Origin: Bacillota bacterium
GTDB taxonomy: Bacteria; Bacillota; UBA4882; UBA10575
NCBI GenBank assembly: GCA_012838955.1
Contig: DUOH01000050.1
Span: 62,001 to 126,000 of the forward strand
DNA: 64,000 bases
Reading direction: 5' to 3'
The position numbers were made by a program, and so were the translations under genes. Shown here piece after piece: positions 43,562-52,720 of this stretch (position 1 is its first letter; each line of letters begins with the position of its first letter). Below the pieces are notes generated by a model. That model was given only the letters and a program-made list of their open reading frames with translations. It had not been told where the DNA came from and made no database searches.

Positions 43562-44359
43562 CTACGATTGATCAATGGCCTGACGCACTTCTGTGATGAA
43601 GTCACCGACCCGGGCGGCCACTACCGGAAAAGGTTCTCTAGTTATTCTCTTCACCACAGCGCTACCGATGATGACCCCCGCCGCTGACTTGGTAACTTCC
43701 CTAGCTTGCTCCGGTCCGGAGACCCCAAAGCCTACCACCACCGGTTGTCCTACTTGAGCTTGAACTTTTTCGATTAAGCCCGGTAATTCAGAGGTAAAGG
43801 CGGTGCGTTCCCCGGTGACGCCCCGGACGGAGACCAGATAGATAAAGCCCGTATTATGCTCGGCAATCATCTTGATCCTCCGGGATGAACTAGTCGGTGC
43901 GATCAGAAAATTAACGGCTAAAGCATGGGCTGAAGCCGCCCCTAGCAACTCCCCGGCTGCCTCCGGCGGTAAATCCGGAATCACCAAACCGTCAACGCCC
44001 ACCCCGGCCGCCTCACTAATGAACCGCTCCACTCCATATTGGAAAAGCAGGTTATAATAGATCAAGACCACCAAGGGCACGGAAACCCCGGCTCTCACCT
44101 CCTCCACTAGCTGGAAAAGATGAGCGAGGCGAAAACCTCCCTCCAAAGCCTGCTGGGCGGCGGTTTGAATCACCGGACCGTCCGCCAACGGATCGGAGAA
44201 AGGTACCCCGATCTCAATCAGATCAGCGCCTTTCTCTTCCAAAAGCGGAATTAACCCCTTGGTATAAGCGAAGGAAGGAGCGCCCGCCATTAAAAAGGGG
44301 ATCAACACCTTTCTCCCTTTCGCCGATAATTCTGCCAGTTTTTCCCGGACTCTATTCAT
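43562..44359 (-). CDS. trpA: Tryptophan synthase alpha chain
   Basis: Cleaves indole-3-glycerol phosphate to indole and glyceraldehyde-3-phosphate. 265-residue TIM barrel with [24 protein letters not shown] (catalytic Glu of the LIEIG strand and Asp of SDPLADGP), [23 protein letters not shown] and [12 protein letters not shown]. Its ATG overlaps the trpB stop by 4 nt (ATGA). Last gene of trpEGDCFBA. Confidence 0.97.
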   Translation of the reverse strand: MNRVREKLAELSAKGRKVLIPFLMAGAPSFAYTKGLIPLLEEKGADLIEIGVPFSDPLADGPVIQTAAQQALEGGFRLAHLFQLVEEVRAGVSVPLVVLIYYNLLFQYGVERFISEAAGVGVDGLVIPDLPPEAAGELLGAASAHALAVNFLIAPTSSSRRIKMIAEHNTGFIYLVSVRGVTGERTAFTSELPGLIEKVQAQVGQPVVVGFGVSGPEQAREVTKSAAGVIIGSAVVKRITREPFPVVAARVGDFITEVRQAIDQS

Positions 44360-45543
44360 AGCTCCACCCCCAAATATGCGGCCACTGTATTCAGGTCTTT
44401 ATCCCCCCGGCCGGAGATATTCACGATTACCATCTGCTGCGGTTGATAGGTCTTCGCCTCTCTGATTACGGCAGCCAAGGCATGAGCGCTTTCTAAGGCC
44501 GGAATAACCCCTTCACACTGAGAAAGCAGGGTCAGGGCTTGCACTGCCTCCTGATCGGTGGCTGTTTCATAACGTACTCGTCCGCTCTCTTTCAGATAGG
44601 AATGTTCTGGACCCACTCCCGGATAATCAAGACCGGCCGAGATCGAATGGGTCGGCTTCACCTGCCCGTCCTCATCCATTAGTAAATAACTGAAGGCGCC
44701 ATGTAACACCCCCGGCCTTCCCCGATTCAAAGTAGCCGCGTGCCGCCCGGTCTCGAGGCCCTCCCCGGCCGCCTCCACTCCCACCAGTTCGACCTGGCGG
44801 TCATCTAAGAAGGGATAAAAAATCCCAATCGCGTTGCTGCCTCCGCCCACACAGGCATAGATGGCATCCGGCAACCGGCCGGTCTCCGCCACAATCTCCT
44901 CCTTGGCCTCCCGTCCGATCACTGTTTGAAAATCCCTGACCAACGAAGGATAAGGGTGCGGTCCGGTGGCCGAACCCAAGAGATAATAAGTATCATCCAC
45001 ATTGGTCACCCAATCTCTAATCGCTTCATTGGTCGCATCTTTCAGGGTGCGACTACCGGAGGTAACCGCCCTTACCTCCGCGCCCAGCAGTTTCATACGG
45101 AAGACGTTCAGGGATTGTCGGCGTATATCTTCCTCTCCCATGTATACTACGCATTTTAAGCCGAAGAGCGCGGCTACGGTCGCCGACGCTACTCCGTGCT
45201 GGCCAGCGCCGGTCTCTGCCACAATCCTTCGCTTACCCATTCTTCTGGCCAGCAGGATCTGACCGAGAGCATTGTTGATCTTATGCGCCCCCGTATGATT
45301 CAGATCTTCCCGTTTCAGATAAATCTGAGGCCCGCCCAGTTCAGCACTGAGCCGGGCGGCTTTATAAAGGGGCGTCGGCCGTCCGGAATACTTCTGTAAA
45401 TAGTATTCCAGCTCTCGCTGGAACTTCATGTCTTGCCGGCATTCCTGATAGACCCTGTCCAGCTCGGCTAAAGCTTCCATTAGTGTTTCCGGGACAAATT
45501 TACCGCCAAACGGGCCGAATCGCCCCCACTCATCCGGTTGCAT
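44356..45543 (-). CDS. trpB: Tryptophan synthase beta chain
   Basis: PLP enzyme joining indole and serine to tryptophan. 395 residues. The ATG at 45543 has AAGGGGGA at good spacing; the ATG two codons upstream is too close to it. PLP Lys in [23 protein letters not shown] loop, phosphate loop GGGSNAIG, and [17 protein letters not shown] at the start mark the TrpB1 type that pairs with TrpA. It overlaps trpF by 14 nt. Confidence 0.98.
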   Translation of the reverse strand: MQPDEWGRFGPFGGKFVPETLMEALAELDRVYQECRQDMKFQRELEYYLQKYSGRPTPLYKAARLSAELGGPQIYLKREDLNHTGAHKINNALGQILLARRMGKRRIVAETGAGQHGVASATVAALFGLKCVVYMGEEDIRRQSLNVFRMKLLGAEVRAVTSGSRTLKDATNEAIRDWVTNVDDTYYLLGSATGPHPYPSLVRDFQTVIGREAKEEIVAETGRLPDAIYACVGGGSNAIGIFYPFLDDRQVELVGVEAAGEGLETGRHAATLNRGRPGVLHGAFSYLLMDEDGQVKPTHSISAGLDYPGVGPEHSYLKESGRVRYETATDQEAVQALTLLSQCEGVIPALESAHALAAVIREAKTYQPQQMVIVNISGRGDKDLNTVAAYLGVEL

Positions 45544-46183
45544 CTGCATTCCCCCTTCTCTTCTTCTCCCAGGAACGGACGGCCTGTATAAACCGGTTGA
45601 CCTTGACCGGATCCTTCCGTCCGGGCGCGCTCTCTACTCCGCTCCCTACATCAACTCCAGACGGAGCCGCCAAGTCCAAGGCTGTTTGCACATTATCCGC
45701 CCGCAACCCCCCGGCCAGGATTACCGGTAGATTATACTTTTTATAACGGCTGACTTCCCGCCAATCAAAGGTCTCGCCCGTTCCCCCATGGTAACCTGGT
45801 TTATAAGTGTCCAGCAATAGAGCGCGACAGCGCCGTCGGGAAAGGTCCTGATCGGCAAGGAAGTCGCTCCCGCTGCGCACGGGGACAGCCCTAATCATCC
45901 TGGCCGGCGGCGCCCATTCCGGTAACTGTGGATCACCATGGATCTGAATTAGATCAAGTACACCGGCGGCAAATAAATCTATCCATCCCCGGTCCGCCTC
46001 GGGGGTAATTACCCCCACCCGTAAGACAAAAGGTGGCAGCCGCTTTGCGATCTCTTCTACGGTGACACAGGAGATTCTCCGGGGTGAAGGGGCCAGGATA
46101 AAGCCTACGGCATTGGCGCCTGCTTCCGCGGCCAGTAACGCATCTTTCAGGTTGGTAATCCCGCAGATCTTTACGCCTACCAC
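45530..46183 (-). CDS. trpF: Phosphoribosylanthranilate isomerase
   Basis: Amadori rearrangement step of tryptophan synthesis. 217 residues, GTG start with GAGGA upstream. [32 protein letters not shown] contains the catalytic Cys; [27 protein letters not shown] (catalytic Asp) and [12 protein letters not shown] complete the barrel. Overlaps trpC by 7 nt and trpB by 14 nt. Confidence 0.97.
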   Translation of the reverse strand: MVGVKICGITNLKDALLAAEAGANAVGFILAPSPRRISCVTVEEIAKRLPPFVLRVGVITPEADRGWIDLFAAGVLDLIQIHGDPQLPEWAPPARMIRAVPVRSGSDFLADQDLSRRRCRALLLDTYKPGYHGGTGETFDWREVSRYKKYNLPVILAGGLRADNVQTALDLAAPSGVDVGSGVESAPGRKDPVKVNRFIQAVRSWEKKRRGNADATG

Positions 46184-46980
46184 TCCTCTTTTTCCCCTTT
46201 CAGTTCACGCAGGGCTTTACCGGGATCTTCCCTCTTGACCAGTGTCTCCCCGATCAGAAAGCCATCAATCCCCAGCGCCCAGAGATTGGCCACATCTTGA
46301 CGGTTCTTGATTCCGCTCTCACTAATCACCGGAAACGTCCTGGCGCCCGCCTGCGCTCTAATCATCGGTACGAGCTCTTTAGTCACCTCCAGAGAAACCC
46401 GGAAAGTAGCCAGGTCCCGATTGTTGATGCCAATTACCTCCGGTTCCAGGGCAAGAGCGCATTCTATTTCGGCTGCTTGATGCACCTCGACCAGGACCTC
46501 CAGTCCGCACTCCCGGGCGCAGGCGCGCAGTTCCGCAGCTTGCGCCCGGGAGAGGGCGGCCATGATTAGTAAGACCGCGTCCGCCCCGGCCCACTTCGCT
46601 TCTAAAACCTGATACGGATCGATCATAAAGTCTTTCCTGAGAATAGGCAGGTTGGTCACTGCCCTGACCGCTTGCAGATCGGCCAAGCTCCCCCGGAAGA
46701 AACGTTCATCGGTTAAGACCGATAGCGCGGACGCGCCGTTTGCCGTATAGACTGCTGCCAGTTTCTCCGGAACCAAGCCGGGCGCCAAAACACCGAGCGA
46801 AGGTGAGGCCCGTTTAATCTCCGCCACGATTGACGGCCCCGGAGTTTGCAGGGCGGAACTGAAGCTCCTGATACCCGTGTTCCGTCTGGCGGTTTCACCC
46901 AGGAACGAAGCCGCCGGACGCTCCCTGGAGCGTTTCCTGACCTCTTCCCGTTTCCACTTCAAAATCTCCGCTAAGAACAT
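46177..46980 (-). CDS. trpC: Indole-3-glycerol phosphate synthase
   Basis: Ring-closing decarboxylase. 267 residues from the ATG at 46980 (AGGAG 8 nt upstream). Catalytic Lys and Glu motifs are seen: VAEIKRASPSLG, LRKDFMIDPYQVLEAKWAGADAVLLI, VLVEVH, VIGINNRDLATF and ISESGIKNRQDV. The monofunctional form is separate from trpF. It overlaps trpD by 10 nt. Confidence 0.97.
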   Translation of the reverse strand: MFLAEILKWKREEVRKRSRERPAASFLGETARRNTGIRSFSSALQTPGPSIVAEIKRASPSLGVLAPGLVPEKLAAVYTANGASALSVLTDERFFRGSLADLQAVRAVTNLPILRKDFMIDPYQVLEAKWAGADAVLLIMAALSRAQAAELRACARECGLEVLVEVHQAAEIECALALEPEVIGINNRDLATFRVSLEVTKELVPMIRAQAGARTFPVISESGIKNRQDVANLWALGIDGFLIGETLVKREDPGKALRELKGEKEEW

Positions 46981-48011
46981 CTGGTCTTCTCCTGCCGGGC
47001 GCATCTGCGGCTCACCTCGATTAATTCCTCCAGTTTCCGCAGAGCGGCGCCGGAGTCAATCACCTCGGCGGCCAGTTTCACTCCGTCCAGCATCGTCTCT
47101 ACCTTTTCTGCAGCTAATAAAGTGGCCGCTCCGTTAAGCAACACCACGTCTCTCCTGGGCCCAGTCGCTCCTTGAAAAACCTCCTGTAAAATCCGGGCAT
47201 TTTCTTTGGCATCGCCGCCCCGGATCTCTTCCAGCGGCGCCCTGGCTAGACCAACTTCCTCCGGGGTAAGTCTGAAGGATGACTCCACTTTTCCCTGGCG
47301 CACCCGGCACAGCTGGTTCTCTCCGGCCAGGGATAACTCGTCGACTCCCCCCGCCCCGTGCACGACCAGGGCGTTTTTAACACCCAGCAAGGCTAAGACC
47401 TGGGCTAAAACGGGGAGAAGCTTTTCATCATACACCCCCAGGAGTTGTAGTTCGGCTCCAGCCGGGTTGGTAAGCGGGCCCAGGATATTAAAGACTGTGC
47501 GAAAGCCCAATTCTTTCCTGGGACCGACCGCGTATTTCATCGCCTGGTGGAAATGGGGGGCAAACATAAAGCCGATCCCGGTCTTTTCTATACAGTACTC
47601 TACCTGCTCCGGATGGAGGTTGACCTCCACTCCCAACTCCTCCAGCACATCCGCGCTTCCGCAAGCGCTGGACACGGCCCGGTTCCCGTGTTTGGCCACG
47701 GGCACTCCGGCGGCGGCTACCACAAAGGCGACGGCTGTTGAGATGTTAAAAGTGTTTTTGCCGTCTCCCCCGGTTCCGCAGGTATCCAAGAGCCCTTTCT
47801 TGCCTGCGCAGATCCGGACCGCCTTCTCGCGCATGACCAAAGCCGCCCCATAGATCTCCTCCACTGTCTCTCCTTTCGCCCGCAAGGCCGTTAAAAACCC
47901 GCCGATCTGAGCGGGAGTCGCCGCGCCTTCCATCACCAGACGCATGGCGCCGGCCATTTCTTCTGTGTTTAAACTCTCCCCAGTCACTAGCTTACTGATC
48001 AGCTCTTTCAT
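46971..48011 (-). CDS. trpD: Anthranilate phosphoribosyltransferase
   Basis: Transfers phosphoribose from PRPP to anthranilate. 346 residues with the glycine-rich PRPP loop LLDTCGTGGDGKNTFNISTA, KHGNRAVSSACGSADVLE, and FMFAPHFHQAMKYAVGPRKELGFRTVFNILGPLTNPA. A monofunctional enzyme, not fused to TrpG. It is separated from trpG by 111 nt, the only real gap inside the operon. Confidence 0.98.
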   Translation of the reverse strand: MKELISKLVTGESLNTEEMAGAMRLVMEGAATPAQIGGFLTALRAKGETVEEIYGAALVMREKAVRICAGKKGLLDTCGTGGDGKNTFNISTAVAFVVAAAGVPVAKHGNRAVSSACGSADVLEELGVEVNLHPEQVEYCIEKTGIGFMFAPHFHQAMKYAVGPRKELGFRTVFNILGPLTNPAGAELQLLGVYDEKLLPVLAQVLALLGVKNALVVHGAGGVDELSLAGENQLCRVRQGKVESSFRLTPEEVGLARAPLEEIRGGDAKENARILQEVFQGATGPRRDVVLLNGAATLLAAEKVETMLDGVKLAAEVIDSGAALRKLEELIEVSRRCARQEKTRCS

Positions 48012-48122
48012 GCTCAGCTCTCCTTTCTCTGCTCACCCTGAATTGAACGGCTCAACCGGGAATCCAAGTTGAGGCCGTCTGAAGCAACCATCCTTCTTCA
48101 GCAAACAATAAAACATCAGCTT

Positions 48123-48698
48123 TCAAAGGACTAACCCAAGAAAATTTTCCATCACCCTCTTTCCACCCTCCGTTAAAACTGACTCCGGATGAAATTGCAG
48201 GCCCCAAATGGGGTGCTGTCGGTGACGGAGGCCCATAACCAAACCCTCCTCCGTCCAGGCTGTAACCTCCAGGGGAAGATCCGACTCCTCGTCCCAAGGT
48301 TCCACCACCAAGGAATGGTAGCGTACCACAGTCAAGGGGGAGGGCAAGCCGGCCAGAATCCCCGCGCCTTTATGCCAGACTTGGGAGGTCTTGCCGTGAA
48401 CAGGAGAAGGCGCCCGTCTCACCCTGGCCCCGAAAACCTGCCCAATGCACTGATGTCCAAGGCAAATCCCGAGAATGGGAATTTGCCCGGCAAAATACTG
48501 GACGGCCTCGGTACTGATCCCCGCTTCTTTTGGCGTCCCCGGACCGGGAGAGATAACCAAAGCCTGCGGAGACCAAGAGGCGATCTCTACCGGCGAGGTT
48601 TGATCATTACGGACCACCCGCGCCTTGGCTCCTAATTCTCCCAGGTATTGGAGGATATTGTATGTAAAAGAATCATAATTGTCGATGATCACAACCAT
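48123..48698 (-). CDS. trpG: Anthranilate synthase glutamine amidotransferase subunit
   Basis: Delivers ammonia from glutamine to TrpE. 191 residues: IIDNYDSFTYNI, VISPGPGTPKEAG (oxyanion region), ILGICLGHQCIGQVFGA with nucleophile Cys, VVRYHSLVV, and GLQFHPESVLTEGG with the His/Glu of the triad. Such subunits can also serve para-aminobenzoate synthase (PabA); no pabB was seen in the window. Overlaps trpE by 10 nt. Confidence 0.96.
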   Translation of the reverse strand: MVVIIDNYDSFTYNILQYLGELGAKARVVRNDQTSPVEIASWSPQALVISPGPGTPKEAGISTEAVQYFAGQIPILGICLGHQCIGQVFGARVRRAPSPVHGKTSQVWHKGAGILAGLPSPLTVVRYHSLVVEPWDEESDLPLEVTAWTEEGLVMGLRHRQHPIWGLQFHPESVLTEGGKRVMENFLGLVL

Positions 48699-50242
48699 CC
48701 TTCTCCCCCCTTTTCCAACAGGGTCACACTCTTAAAAAGCGCCCGTAGCTTGAAGATAGTCTCCTGGAACTCTTTTTCCGGATCGGAATCAGCAACAATC
48801 CCCGCCCCGGCCTGCAGATGCATAAATCCGTGCGCAACGATGGCCGTCCGAATGGCGATGCACGTATCCATCCGGCCGTCAAAACCGATATACCCTACGG
48901 CTCCCCCGTAAATTCCACGCTGGCAAGGCTCTAACTCGTCAATAATCTCCATGGCCCGCACCTTGGGCGCACCGGTAAGCGTTCCCGCAGGAAAAACCGC
49001 CTTTAGCAGTGAGAGAGCTCTGGAAAACAGGTCCGCTTCCCTTTCCATCCTACCGGTCACCCTGGAGACCAAATGCAGAACATGAGAGTAGCGCTCCACT
49101 GCCATGAACTCTTCCACCTTCACTGTGCCGTACCGGCAGACCCGTCCCAGGTCATTCCGGCCCAAATCCACCAACATCAAGTGTTCGGCCTGTTCTTTCT
49201 CATCACTCAATAATTCTTGCACTAAAGAATCCTCTGTCCGGCCTGGCAGAAAACGTGGCCTGGTACCGGCGATCGGACGCACCTCCGCCTCATCTCCGGC
49301 CAGCCGCACCAGCATCTCCGGAGAAGAACCGATTACCTGGTGGTCGGCGCCATCCAGATAAAATAAGTATGGGGAGGGGTTCACTGTGCGTAACACCCGA
49401 TAAAGTGCAAAAGGATCGCCGGTAAAGGGAAGGCTCAAGCGTTGGGAGAGAACAACTTGGAAGATGTCACCGGCAAATATGTAGTCCTTGGCCCTCCGCA
49501 CCGCCCGGTAAAAGTCTTCCCGGGTAAAGGTGGAGATGATCTTTTCCTCACCGGGCAGGATCGCCTTAGCCGGCGGCAGTGGCCGGGTGGTGGCAAGTTT
49601 TTGCAAAAGTAGGCGCATCTCCGCGTAAGCTTTGTGATAAAGATCCGCGTGGCCGGAAGGAGTGAGGAAAATAAGGAGGATTTCTTTTGTTAGGTGATCA
49701 AACACAAGCAATTGGCAGGGAACAAGCCAATACGCAGTAGGTAAAGCTAAGGGATCCGGTTTCTTCCCGGGCAGCTTCTCCAACTGCCGGACATAATCAT
49801 AAGCCAGATAACCCACGGCGCCGCCATAGAAGACGGAGGAGTCTTTTACAGGCGCCACCCGCAACTCTCGGATGGTCTGGGCCAAAACCGCCAGGGGATC
49901 GCCGGTTGTTTCCCGGGTCTCTCCCGCTGTCTGCTTTACTACTCTGGCACCTGAAGCGGAAATTACTGTCAACGGTTCCAGTCCAATCAATGAATACCTA
50001 CCGATCTTCATTCCCTTCTCCACACTTTCCAGGAGAAAAGAATTCCTGCCCCGCCCCAGCGCCAGATAGGCTCCGATTGGAGTCAAGCAATCCGCATGTA
50101 ATCTGTAACAGAGCGGAATATACCGATAGCCGACTTCTCCCAGCCGCAGGTACTCCTGGAGACTCATCTCTACCCTGTCTCTTCTGTCTTCAGCTTCTTG
50201 AAGATTGGAAAATATACAAAATTGCTCCTTGGTCTCTTTCAT
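48689..50242 (-). CDS. trpE: Anthranilate synthase component I
   Basis: Converts chorismate to anthranilate. 517 residues from the ATG at 50242, with AAAGGA about 10 nt upstream; a TTG at 50290 is in frame but without a ribosome site. The N-terminal tryptophan-feedback element LLES lies in RNSFLLESVEKGMKIGRYSLIG. The C-terminal chorismate-binding core has DIFQVVLSQRL, PSPYLFYLDGADHQVIGSSPEMLVRL, PIAGTRPRF, DEKEQAEHLMLVDLGRNDLGRV, and FPAGTLTGAPKVRAMEIIDELE. First gene of the operon, behind an attenuator-type leader (50243-50515). Confidence 0.97.
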   Translation of the reverse strand: MKETKEQFCIFSNLQEAEDRRDRVEMSLQEYLRLGEVGYRYIPLCYRLHADCLTPIGAYLALGRGRNSFLLESVEKGMKIGRYSLIGLEPLTVISASGARVVKQTAGETRETTGDPLAVLAQTIRELRVAPVKDSSVFYGGAVGYLAYDYVRQLEKLPGKKPDPLALPTAYWLVPCQLLVFDHLTKEILLIFLTPSGHADLYHKAYAEMRLLLQKLATTRPLPPAKAILPGEEKIISTFTREDFYRAVRRAKDYIFAGDIFQVVLSQRLSLPFTGDPFALYRVLRTVNPSPYLFYLDGADHQVIGSSPEMLVRLAGDEAEVRPIAGTRPRFLPGRTEDSLVQELLSDEKEQAEHLMLVDLGRNDLGRVCRYGTVKVEEFMAVERYSHVLHLVSRVTGRMEREADLFSRALSLLKAVFPAGTLTGAPKVRAMEIIDELEPCQRGIYGGAVGYIGFDGRMDTCIAIRTAIVAHGFMHLQAGAGIVADSDPEKEFQETIFKLRALFKSVTLLEKGGEGWL

Positions 50243-50291
50243 AAAAAAACCATCCTTTCTCCTAATTTGGAGATGGACGGCCAAAAGCAAG

Positions 50292-50314
50292 GTTTATACA
50301 TAAAGTGTATAAAC
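50292..50314 (-). other. Hairpin between trp terminator and trpE ribosome site
   Basis: GTTTATAC / GTATAAAC, 8-bp stem with 7-nt loop. Further downstream CCATC...TCC / GGA...GATGG (50250-50276 region) can pair over the trpE Shine-Dalgarno sequence. Confidence 0.45.
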
Positions 50315-50319
50315 AGGAA

Positions 50320-50444
50320 GACCGGACTCCGAAAGTCCGGTCGGTTTTATCTGGTGGACCTACTCTCGGCTCGTCTCTACTCCTCTGTAATTACATGTGT
50401 AAATTACAACTCAACTAAACTAAACTCATCTAAGATCTAATCTC
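50320..50444 (-). promoter_or_regulatory. trp leader: TRAP-like (G/T)AG repeats with antiterminator/terminator
   Basis: Minus strand, 5' to 3'. Block A has seven triplets: GAG 50444-50442 and TAG 50439-50437 (2 nt apart), then after 4 nt TAG-GAG-TAG-TAG-GAG beginning at 50432, 50427, 50422, 50417 and 50412, an exact 5-nt period. A hairpin TGTAATT/AATTACA follows (50386-50408). Block B has an adjacent GAG (50385), then GAG-GAG-GAG-GAG-TAG beginning at 50382, 50377, 50372, 50367 and 50362, again exactly 5 nt. An antiterminator pairs CCGAGAG and GTCC (50369-50356) with GGACTTTCGG (50338-50329). The competing terminator is GACCGGACT/AGTCCGGTC (50342-50320). The TAG/GAG triplets overlap the antiterminator arm, as in the B. 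subtilis trp leader controlled by TRAP. Confidence 0.75.
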
Positions 50445-50486
50445 ACCATAAATGAACAACTCAGAATGGGAAATAATTTTAGAATT

Positions 50487-50515
50487 ATATTACCCTACTA
50501 CGGCCAAAAAGTCAA
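50487..50515 (-). promoter_or_regulatory. SigA-type promoter of the trp operon
   Basis: TTGACT (50515-50510), 17-nt spacer, TAATAT (50492-50487). Start near 50480, giving a leader of ~240 nt before trpE. Confidence 0.75.
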
Positions 50516-50544
50516 GTGCAGGCAGGTAAAATTCTTACCGTCCC

Positions 50545-52662
50545 TTACTGTTCAACCCCGCTCTCTTGCTCCGTTGCTTTCTCCGGAATATAATGGCCTA
50601 AGGGCTGCTTTACCATATAATAATTGTTGGAATTATTCCACAAAGTAAAACCGGAAGACGGAGCAGCCAGCGTCCCTTTGATCTGTTCCAGCAGGTACTG
50701 AGTATACTGCGGGGCCTTCATCCTCAATTCACCGCCCAGTAAAAACGCTTGCACATATGGACGGATCAGGCAACGGTCTTCTACAATCTGAACGGCGCGC
50801 GCCACCCCTTCCTCATAGATGAGCCGGGCCCGTTTGTTATAGGTTTCTTTCCCATAGAAACTGCCGGGGAAGTGTGAAGGATAAAACATGGGAGAGATGA
50901 CATCAACGTAATCTGAGAAGATGTTGGCGTTTTGCCCGGTAAGTCCTTCCATCCGGTACCAACAATTAAATCCGTAAAGGTCGACACTGATTGGGATCTC
51001 CAGGTTCTCCCGGGCCATGGCCAAAAATGACTCCAAGGCGTCTACCTTCAACATGCCTGGACGCCGATGACGAAAGGCGATTCTGGACAGATCGCCGTCC
51101 GTAGGAAAACGGATATAGTCGAATTGTACTTCGTCGACTCCCAGTTCTTCCAGTTCTTTAGCGATGGCGATATTATACTCCCACACCTCGGCGGAGAAGG
51201 GATCCACCCAGTACTCCCCGGTCACCCAAGGTTTCTGTGCAACTTTATCCCATAAAGCGTACTGGTGGTTATTGTACTTATGCAGTTGCCGGTCCTTAAA
51301 CACCACCACCCTGCCGATGACGTAAACCCCGTTGGCGTGGGCCCTTTTAATCAACTCTTCAATCCGGAACTTCTGGCTGACGGCGCCGATCTGATTCGGT
51401 AACGCCAACTTCGTGTTGTATGTAAGCAGGCCCTGATCGTTCTTGAAGTCTACCACAATTGAGTTGAGATTATGTTTTTTGATGAAAGGCAGGTGATCCT
51501 CAAACCTTTTCCAGGCGTAATTCACATATATCCCGTATTTGTCAGCTGCCTTTCGTCGGCGCGCTTCCGCTTCCGCCGACAACGTCTCCCTGGTTCTCCC
51601 TTTTTTTACCTCTTCTTTCAACAACGACATAAATGTTGAGGAGTATGAGCGTTTATGTCCGGTAGTGACCACCTCCAACACCCAATCGTCCTGCAACCAA
51701 AAAGCGGGCGGTGAGGCATTCAGCCGGAAATGCAGACCGATGACGGCCTCCGGAGCTGTGCTGCTCTTCTCTGCGCCCAGTTTCTCTTCATTTTTCGGAT
51801 TAGCCGTTGGTGGCAGAGAAAAAACGCTAGCTGTCTCCGTTACCCGGTCCAGTCTGTATAGGCCCTTCCCAAATCCGCACGCAAAGAGGAGGGCTTGGCT
51901 GTCTCCGGGATGATAAGTTAAGGCGGATATCTCCTCGGTATACCGGGCTTGCCTGAGAAAATAGAGTCCGCCGCTGATCCTGCGCCAGGAAGCCCCAAAG
52001 TCCTTGCTTTCAAAGATGCCGGAATAAGCGGTGCCCACCGCAATCGTAGCTGGATCATGAGGCGACAGAGCCACTGCTGTCAGGTATACCCCTGGCGGAA
52101 TGGTCTTGATCTGTTGCCAGTTCTCCCCGAAATCGGTAGAGATATAGAGACCCGTAGCGGTAGTGACCGCCAGCCGCTCATTATTAACAGGATCAACTCC
52201 CAACGCCGTAAGCTGCCTGACCTTAGACTCGTCAAAGGGATACACGTTTTTCCTGGGAAGGCCGTTATTCTTCTCCTCCCAAGTAATACCGTTATTATAC
52301 GAGACCAAGAAACCGCTCTTCCGACAAATTCCTAGATAAACCCCGGAATTTATCTCATAGTAACAACCGGGCTGCGCTTCTAGGCCTTCAGAGCCCAACC
52401 ACTGGGGAAGATTAATCTCCGGTAGCCCTACCGGTTCCTGGTACTCATCGGTAACGGCGCCGTCTTCGCTCTCCGGCGCGTTCGTACTTGATCCAGGAGA
52501 AAACAGCAGAGGGGAGCCTGACTTCTCCTGCCCGTCTGCCTCTGCCCTGACCGGTTCTCCGGAGAAGATCACCTGGAACATCCCGCCCACCAAGACTGTT
52601 AAAAGGATGAAGACAAATACACCCCGGCGTCCGCCGGTGATCGCTAGTGGCTTTTCATTCAT
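50545..52662 (-). CDS. Membrane-anchored/secreted protein: BNR-type repeats plus DUF4015 glycoside-hydrolase-like domain
   Basis: 705 residues. Signal anchor at ~13-32 (VFVFILLTVLVGGMFQVIF). Residues ~90-290 hold beta-propeller-like repeats: LVSYNNGITWEEKNNGL, LYISTDFGENWQQIKTI and IFESKDFGASWRRISGGL are sialidase/VPS10 Asp-box repeats (S-D-x-G-x-x-W). Residues ~370-690 match the DUF4015 putative glycoside hydrolase: LNSIVVDFKNDQGLLTYNT, VYVIGRVVVFKDRQL, LGVDEVQFDYIRFPTDG, ISVDLYGFNCW, DYVDVISPMFYPSHFPG and VRPYVQAFLLGG. Acidic residues in DFKND and QFDYIRFP are probable active-site positions. It should act outside the cell on an unknown glycan. Confidence 0.85.
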   Translation of the reverse strand: MNEKPLAITGGRRGVFVFILLTVLVGGMFQVIFSGEPVRAEADGQEKSGSPLLFSPGSSTNAPESEDGAVTDEYQEPVGLPEINLPQWLGSEGLEAQPGCYYEINSGVYLGICRKSGFLVSYNNGITWEEKNNGLPRKNVYPFDESKVRQLTALGVDPVNNERLAVTTATGLYISTDFGENWQQIKTIPPGVYLTAVALSPHDPATIAVGTAYSGIFESKDFGASWRRISGGLYFLRQARYTEEISALTYHPGDSQALLFACGFGKGLYRLDRVTETASVFSLPPTANPKNEEKLGAEKSSTAPEAVIGLHFRLNASPPAFWLQDDWVLEVVTTGHKRSYSSTFMSLLKEEVKKGRTRETLSAEAEARRRKAADKYGIYVNYAWKRFEDHLPFIKKHNLNSIVVDFKNDQGLLTYNTKLALPNQIGAVSQKFRIEELIKRAHANGVYVIGRVVVFKDRQLHKYNNHQYALWDKVAQKPWVTGEYWVDPFSAEVWEYNIAIAKELEELGVDEVQFDYIRFPTDGDLSRIAFRHRRPGMLKVDALESFLAMARENLEIPISVDLYGFNCWYRMEGLTGQNANIFSDYVDVISPMFYPSHFPGSFYGKETYNKRARLIYEEGVARAVQIVEDRCLIRPYVQAFLLGGELRMKAPQYTQYLLEQIKGTLAAPSSGFTLWNNSNNYYMVKQPLGHYIPEKATEQESGVEQ

Positions 52663-52720
52663 GATTCACGTTCGTTCCTTCCGTTTTCCCAATTTCGCGC
52701 CTCCACACTATCCTCCGTCC

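Noticed and set aside
50239-50301. Short frame MYKPCFWP... with one Trp codon that ends over the trpE start, as a possible leader peptide
   Set aside because: No ribosome site, a single Trp codon, and it lies after the terminator; the triplet-repeat leader explains control better.
50320-50445. T-box riboswitch for the trp operon
   Set aside because: No AGGGUGGNACCGCG motif on the minus strand of the leader.
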